A DNA stretch of 64,000 nucleotides, taken from contig DXFU01000048.1 in assembly GCA_019114305.1 (NCBI GenBank), positions 51,781 to 115,780 on the forward strand, given 5' to 3'. The notes beneath the pieces were generated by a model. The model worked only from the letters and a program-made list of their open reading frames with translations. It was not told the origin of the DNA and did not search any database. This stretch comes from Candidatus Hungatella pullicola. GTDB lineage: Bacteria; Bacillota; Clostridia; Lachnospirales; Lachnospiraceae. This document shows, piece after piece, positions 61,170 to 64,000 of the stretch. Numbering within the stretch: the first letter of the stretch is position 1; every line of letters starts with the position of its first letter. Both the position numbers and the translations under genes were made by a program.

Positions 61170-62371
61170 TAACGTGTAGTCTCACAACGATCATTGCTGT
61201 GGAATTTCTTAAGGATATTCTGAATCTTGGCTGTAGGATTCAAAGCTGTACTGATGGATACGTCATGGTTCAAAGAGTTGATGATGGCGGCCATATATTT
61301 GCTGATATCAGCCTCAACATACCATTCTCTGTCAAGCAGCTCTTTCGGACGATAATTTAAATTAGTGGTAACAACCAGGTCAATGTAGCCTTTGGAATAG
61401 TAGTCGTCAAATTTGCTCAGACCGCTGGTGAAAAGGCCGAAGGTACAGCAAACAATTACTTTGTCAGCCTTTCTCTCTTTTAATGCCTTGGCTGTGTCAA
61501 GCATGCTTTCTCCTGAAGAGATCATATCGTCCACAATCAAAACTGTCTTGCCCTCTACGGAAGAGCCTAAGAACTCATGAGCAACAATAGGATTGCGTCC
61601 GTCTACCACTCTGGAGTAATCTCTTCTTTTGTAGAACATACCCATATCCACGCTTAAGTTGTTTGCCAGATATACAGCCCTGTCCATTGCTCCTTCATCA
61701 GGGCTGATAACCATGAAACTGTCTTTGTTGATCTTAAGGTTTGGATAGTGTTTTAAGAATGCTTTTACAAACTGATAAGTGGGCATAAAATTATCAAAGC
61801 CGTTAAGAGGGATGGCATTCTGAACCCTGGGATCGTGGGCGTCAAAGGTAATGATGTTGCTTACTCCCATATTTACCAGCTCTTCCAGAGCCATTGCACA
61901 GTCTAAAGATTCTCTCTTCGTTCTTTTGTGCTGACGGCTTTCATATAAAAACGGCATGATAACATTTACTCTGTGAGCAGTAGCGCTGCAGGCGCCGATA
62001 ATTCTCTTCAGGTCCTGAAAATGATCGTCAGGTGACATGTGGTTGGTATAGCCGTTTACTGTATAGGGGATGCTGTAATTGGTAACATCCACCATGGCGA
62101 AAATATCAGTGCCTCTTACGGATTCATTGATAACGCCTTTGGCTTCGCCGCTGCCGAAACGGGGACATTTGCAGTCCAAAAGATAAGAATCCACATCGTA
62201 TCCTCTGTAGTGAAGATCTGCCTCACGTTTTTTTAGTTCTTCAATGTCATTTCTGCGAAAGCCTACAATGTGATCATTCACCTTTTGCGCCAGTTCCCGG
62301 CAGCTTTCCAAAGCTGCGATTTTTAGTGGGGCAACAGGAAGCTGATCGTTAAATACATAATTATTTGCCAT
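61169..62371 (-). CDS. prs: Ribose-phosphate pyrophosphokinase, long divergent form
   Basis: A 400-residue enzyme that makes PRPP from ribose-5-phosphate and ATP. The PRPP-binding loop VLIVDDMISSGESM and the blocks INESVRGTDIF, NVIMPFLYESRQHKR and ITFDAHDPRVQ mark the family, as does SPDEGAMDRAVYLA. Common bacterial Prs is about 310-320 residues. This form has extra N-terminal sequence with an LLDCKCPRFG segment, an insertion after the INESVRG block and an extended C-terminus. ATG at 62371 is chosen for GGAGGAA on the minus strand; an upstream in-frame codon at 62422 lies in the leader. Confidence 0.92.
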   Translation of the reverse strand: MANNYVFNDQLPVAPLKIAALESCRELAQKVNDHIVGFRRNDIEELKKREADLHYRGYDVDSYLLDCKCPRFGSGEAKGVINESVRGTDIFAMVDVTNYSIPYTVNGYTNHMSPDDHFQDLKRIIGACSATAHRVNVIMPFLYESRQHKRTKRESLDCAMALEELVNMGVSNIITFDAHDPRVQNAIPLNGFDNFMPTYQFVKAFLKHYPNLKINKDSFMVISPDEGAMDRAVYLANNLSVDMGMFYKRRDYSRVVDGRNPIVAHEFLGSSVEGKTVLIVDDMISSGESMLDTAKALKERKADKVIVCCTFGLFTSGLSKFDDYYSKGYIDLVVTTNLNYRPKELLDREWYVEADISKYMAAIINSLNHDVSISTALNPTAKIQNILKKFHSNDRCETTR

Positions 62372-62430
62372 GAATATGGTTCCTCCAATGATAAACAGGA
62401 CGCTAAAAAATACTCCTGTCAAAATAGAAA

Positions 62431-62452
62431 CAGGCAGCCGTAAGACTGCCTG
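62431..62452 (-). promoter_or_regulatory. Leader hairpin of prs, possible attenuator
   Basis: On the minus strand CAGGCAG-tcttacgg-CTGCCTG forms a 7-bp stem followed by TTTCTATTTTG, resembling a weak terminator. The loop TCTTA could instead pair with TAAGA at the start of the leader, giving a possible alternative fold. Confidence 0.4.
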
Positions 62453-62471
62453 CAGCGTAATCTTACATTTA

Positions 62472-62501
62472 TTTATACCATTATTCGACAGGATGCGTCA
62501 A
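62472..62501 (-). promoter_or_regulatory. Promoter of prs
   Basis: On the minus strand TTGACG, 18 bp, TATAAA with a TGn extension. The leader is about 95 bases. Confidence 0.65.
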
Positions 62502-62543
62502 TAGGCTGAATGACTTTTTGCGAAAAAAACAAAAAAGGCTTCC

Positions 62544-62572
62544 TTTACAAAAAAAGATAAAATTGTTATGAT
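62544..62572 (+). promoter_or_regulatory. Promoter of the DUF512-der operon
   Basis: TTTACA, 17 bp, TATGAT with a TGn extension. The start codon at 62605 follows about 25 bases after the predicted transcription start. Confidence 0.72.
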
Positions 62573-62604
62573 AATACAAGACAGAAAAGAGGGGAAAATG
62601 AAAA

Positions 62605-63972
62605 ATGAATCAAAAAGGACATAAAATCAAGTCCGTGGATCCTGGTTCCATTGCTCAGGAACTGGAATTGGAGGCGGGAGATTACGTTCTGTCCATAGAC
62701 GGGCATGAGCTGGAAGATATATTTGATTACGAATACTATATTAACAGTCCATCTATTCTTATGGTGGTGCGAAAAGCAAACGGGGAAGAATGGGAACTGG
62801 AAATTGAAAATGAATACGAAGATCTGGGAATAAATTTTGAGAACGGCTTAATGAGCGAGTATCGTTCCTGCCGCAACAAATGTATTTTTTGTTTTATTGA
62901 CCAGATGCCGCCTGGTATGAGAGACACTTTGTATTTTAAAGATGATGATTCCCGTTTGTCCTTTCTCCAGGGAAACTATGTAACTCTTACGAATATGAGC
63001 GATAAAGATGTGGAGCGGATTATCCGTTTTAAGCTGGCACCTATAAATATTTCCGTGCACACCACCAATCCGGAGCTGAGATGCAAAATGCTGAACAATC
63101 GATTTGCGGGAGAAGCTCTAAAGAAAATAGACCGGCTTTTTGAAGCAAAGGTTCCTATGAACGGTCAGATCGTCCTCTGCAAGGGAATCAATGACGGGGA
63201 GGAGCTGGAGAGAACTATAAGTGATTTATCCAGGTACCTGCCTTACATGGAAAGCGTTTCCGTTGTTCCTGTGGGCCTTTCGAAATATCGTGACGGCCTG
63301 TTTCCTTTACAGCCTGTAACGGCGGAGGATGCAGAGAATACCATAGACCTGATTGAAAAATGGCAGAAGATCCTGTATGAAAAGCATGGAACCCATTTCA
63401 TTCATGCCAGCGATGAATTTTATATTCTGGCAGGGAGAGAAGTTCCGGAAGGGGACCGCTATGACGGGTACATTCAGCTGGAAAACGGCGTTGGCATGTT
63501 AAGGCTCTTAGACGATGAGGTGGAGGAAGCTTTAGAGGGCAGGGCGGATGATGAAAAGAAAGAAGTTCTTTCCATAGCCACTGGACTTCTTGCTTATCCC
63601 TATATAAAAAAACATGTAGAAAACATATGCAGAAAGTTCCCTGGACGCGAAGTTCAGGTGTTTCCCATCGTAAATCATTTTTTTGGTGAATCCATAACAG
63701 TTGCCGGACTGATTACAGGCACTGATTTAAAGGAGCAGCTGAAAGACAAAGAACTGGGCAGCCGCCTTCTTCTTCCAGAATGTATGTTTCGAAGCGGAGA
63801 AGAGGTTTTCCTGGATGATGTTACCAGACAGGAACTACAAAACGCTTTACAAGTACAGGTAGATATTGTAAAATCAAGCGGACAAGAGCTGGTGGAAGCC
63901 ATTCTTGGCCAAAGCGGCCAGAAACCGGCTTCCTATGAAGGTTATGAATTGAAGGAGATTGTATATGAGTAA
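62605..63972 (+). CDS. DUF512 radical-SAM-like protein with PDZ domain
   Basis: A 455-residue protein. An N-terminal PDZ-like domain (about 5-70, IKSVDPGSIAQELELEAGD and DYVLSIDGHEL) is followed by a radical-SAM-type cluster motif CRNKCIFCF (Cys89, 93, 96). The DUF512 region follows and contains FHASDEFY-like FIHASDEFYILAGR. The family is conserved in Clostridia next to der, but its reaction is not known. It overlaps der by 8 bases, so both are probably co-translated. A link to ribosome assembly or RNA modification is only suggested by that neighbour. Confidence 0.9.
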   Translation: MNQKGHKIKSVDPGSIAQELELEAGDYVLSIDGHELEDIFDYEYYINSPSILMVVRKANGEEWELEIENEYEDLGINFENGLMSEYRSCRNKCIFCFIDQMPPGMRDTLYFKDDDSRLSFLQGNYVTLTNMSDKDVERIIRFKLAPINISVHTTNPELRCKMLNNRFAGEALKKIDRLFEAKVPMNGQIVLCKGINDGEELERTISDLSRYLPYMESVSVVPVGLSKYRDGLFPLQPVTAEDAENTIDLIEKWQKILYEKHGTHFIHASDEFYILAGREVPEGDRYDGYIQLENGVGMLRLLDDEVEEALEGRADDEKKEVLSIATGLLAYPYIKKHVENICRKFPGREVQVFPIVNHFFGESITVAGLITGTDLKEQLKDKELGSRLLLPECMFRSGEEVFLDDVTRQELQNALQVQVDIVKSSGQELVEAILGQSGQKPASYEGYELKEIVYE

Positions 63973-64000
63973 ACCAGTAGTTGCCATCGTAGGCCGTCCC
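63965..64000 (+). CDS. der: GTPase Der (EngA), first 12 codons only
   Basis: The window ends 12 codons into this gene. The visible MSKPVVAIVGRP is the standard start of Der, leading into its first P-loop. AAGGAGA lies just upstream, and the gene overlaps the DUF512 gene by 8 bases. Der is a double-GTPase required for 50S assembly. Confidence 0.85.
   Translation, partial: MSKPVVAIVGRP

Noticed and set aside
1..64000. CRISPR arrays, insertion sequences, prophage, tRNA or rRNA genes
   Set aside because: No regularly spaced repeats, transposase or integrase-like frames, or tRNA-like cloverleafs were seen on reading both strands.

Overview
The window is about 64 kb of ordinary chromosome from a low-to-mid GC Gram-positive anaerobe, most likely a Lachnospiraceae or related Clostridia member. 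Support comes from strong AGGAGG ribosome sites, Firmicutes gene order (priA-def-fmt-rsmB-rlmN-PP2C-PASTA kinase-rsgA-rpe-thiN; ylxM-ffh-rpsP-khpA-rimM-trmD-rplS-lepB-rbgA-rnhB), a class II galT, a DUF512 protein in front of der, and an aconitase-family hydratase paired with citrate synthase. I see no rRNA, tRNA, insertion sequence, prophage or CRISPR array. About 60 protein genes are supported; the first (hydantoinase) and last (der) are cut by the window edges.

Left part (1-21.8 kb) is a set of independent transport, signalling and envelope modules. A minus-strand kinase/regulator pair is divergent from an SLH-domain protein, a tandem-duplicated HlyD/MacA-like adaptor and a MacB-like ABC pair. 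A Na/phosphate cotransporter follows, with PhoP-box-like hexamers on an 11-bp lattice in front of it and a PhoP/PhoR-type pair directly behind it. Then come a DegV protein, a NusG-II / FMN-binding / Gx-transporter cluster that resembles part of a flavin-based electron-transfer locus, a lone galT, a YitT protein, a TrpXYZ-type ABC transporter, and a secreted NlpC/P60 hydrolase with four SH3 repeats behind a structured leader.

Middle (21.9-34.9 kb): minus-strand citrate synthase and aconitase-family hydratase, divergent from proC; a TepA-like ClpP-fold protease with ftsK/spoIIIE; fhs; and murE-murF.

Right part (34.9-64 kb) is housekeeping: translation initiation and rRNA modification, phosphatase/kinase cell-wall signalling, a putative vitamin B6 uptake and kinase pair, serS, hflK/hflC, the SRP-ribosomal protein-tRNA modification operon with a dipeptide epimerase inserted between trmD and rplS, then lepB-rbgA-rnhB-yraN-pgeF, a long-form prs on the minus strand, and DUF512-der.

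No clear novel defence or mobile system is present. The best leads are regulatory: the phosphate-box lattice, a terminator hairpin whose 3' arm is the ribosome site of the next gene, several terminators with no room for a promoter before the next gene, and the unassigned leaders of the NlpC/P60 and prs genes. On the protein side they are the duplicated adaptor and the FMN-binding cluster with a degenerate flavinylation motif.
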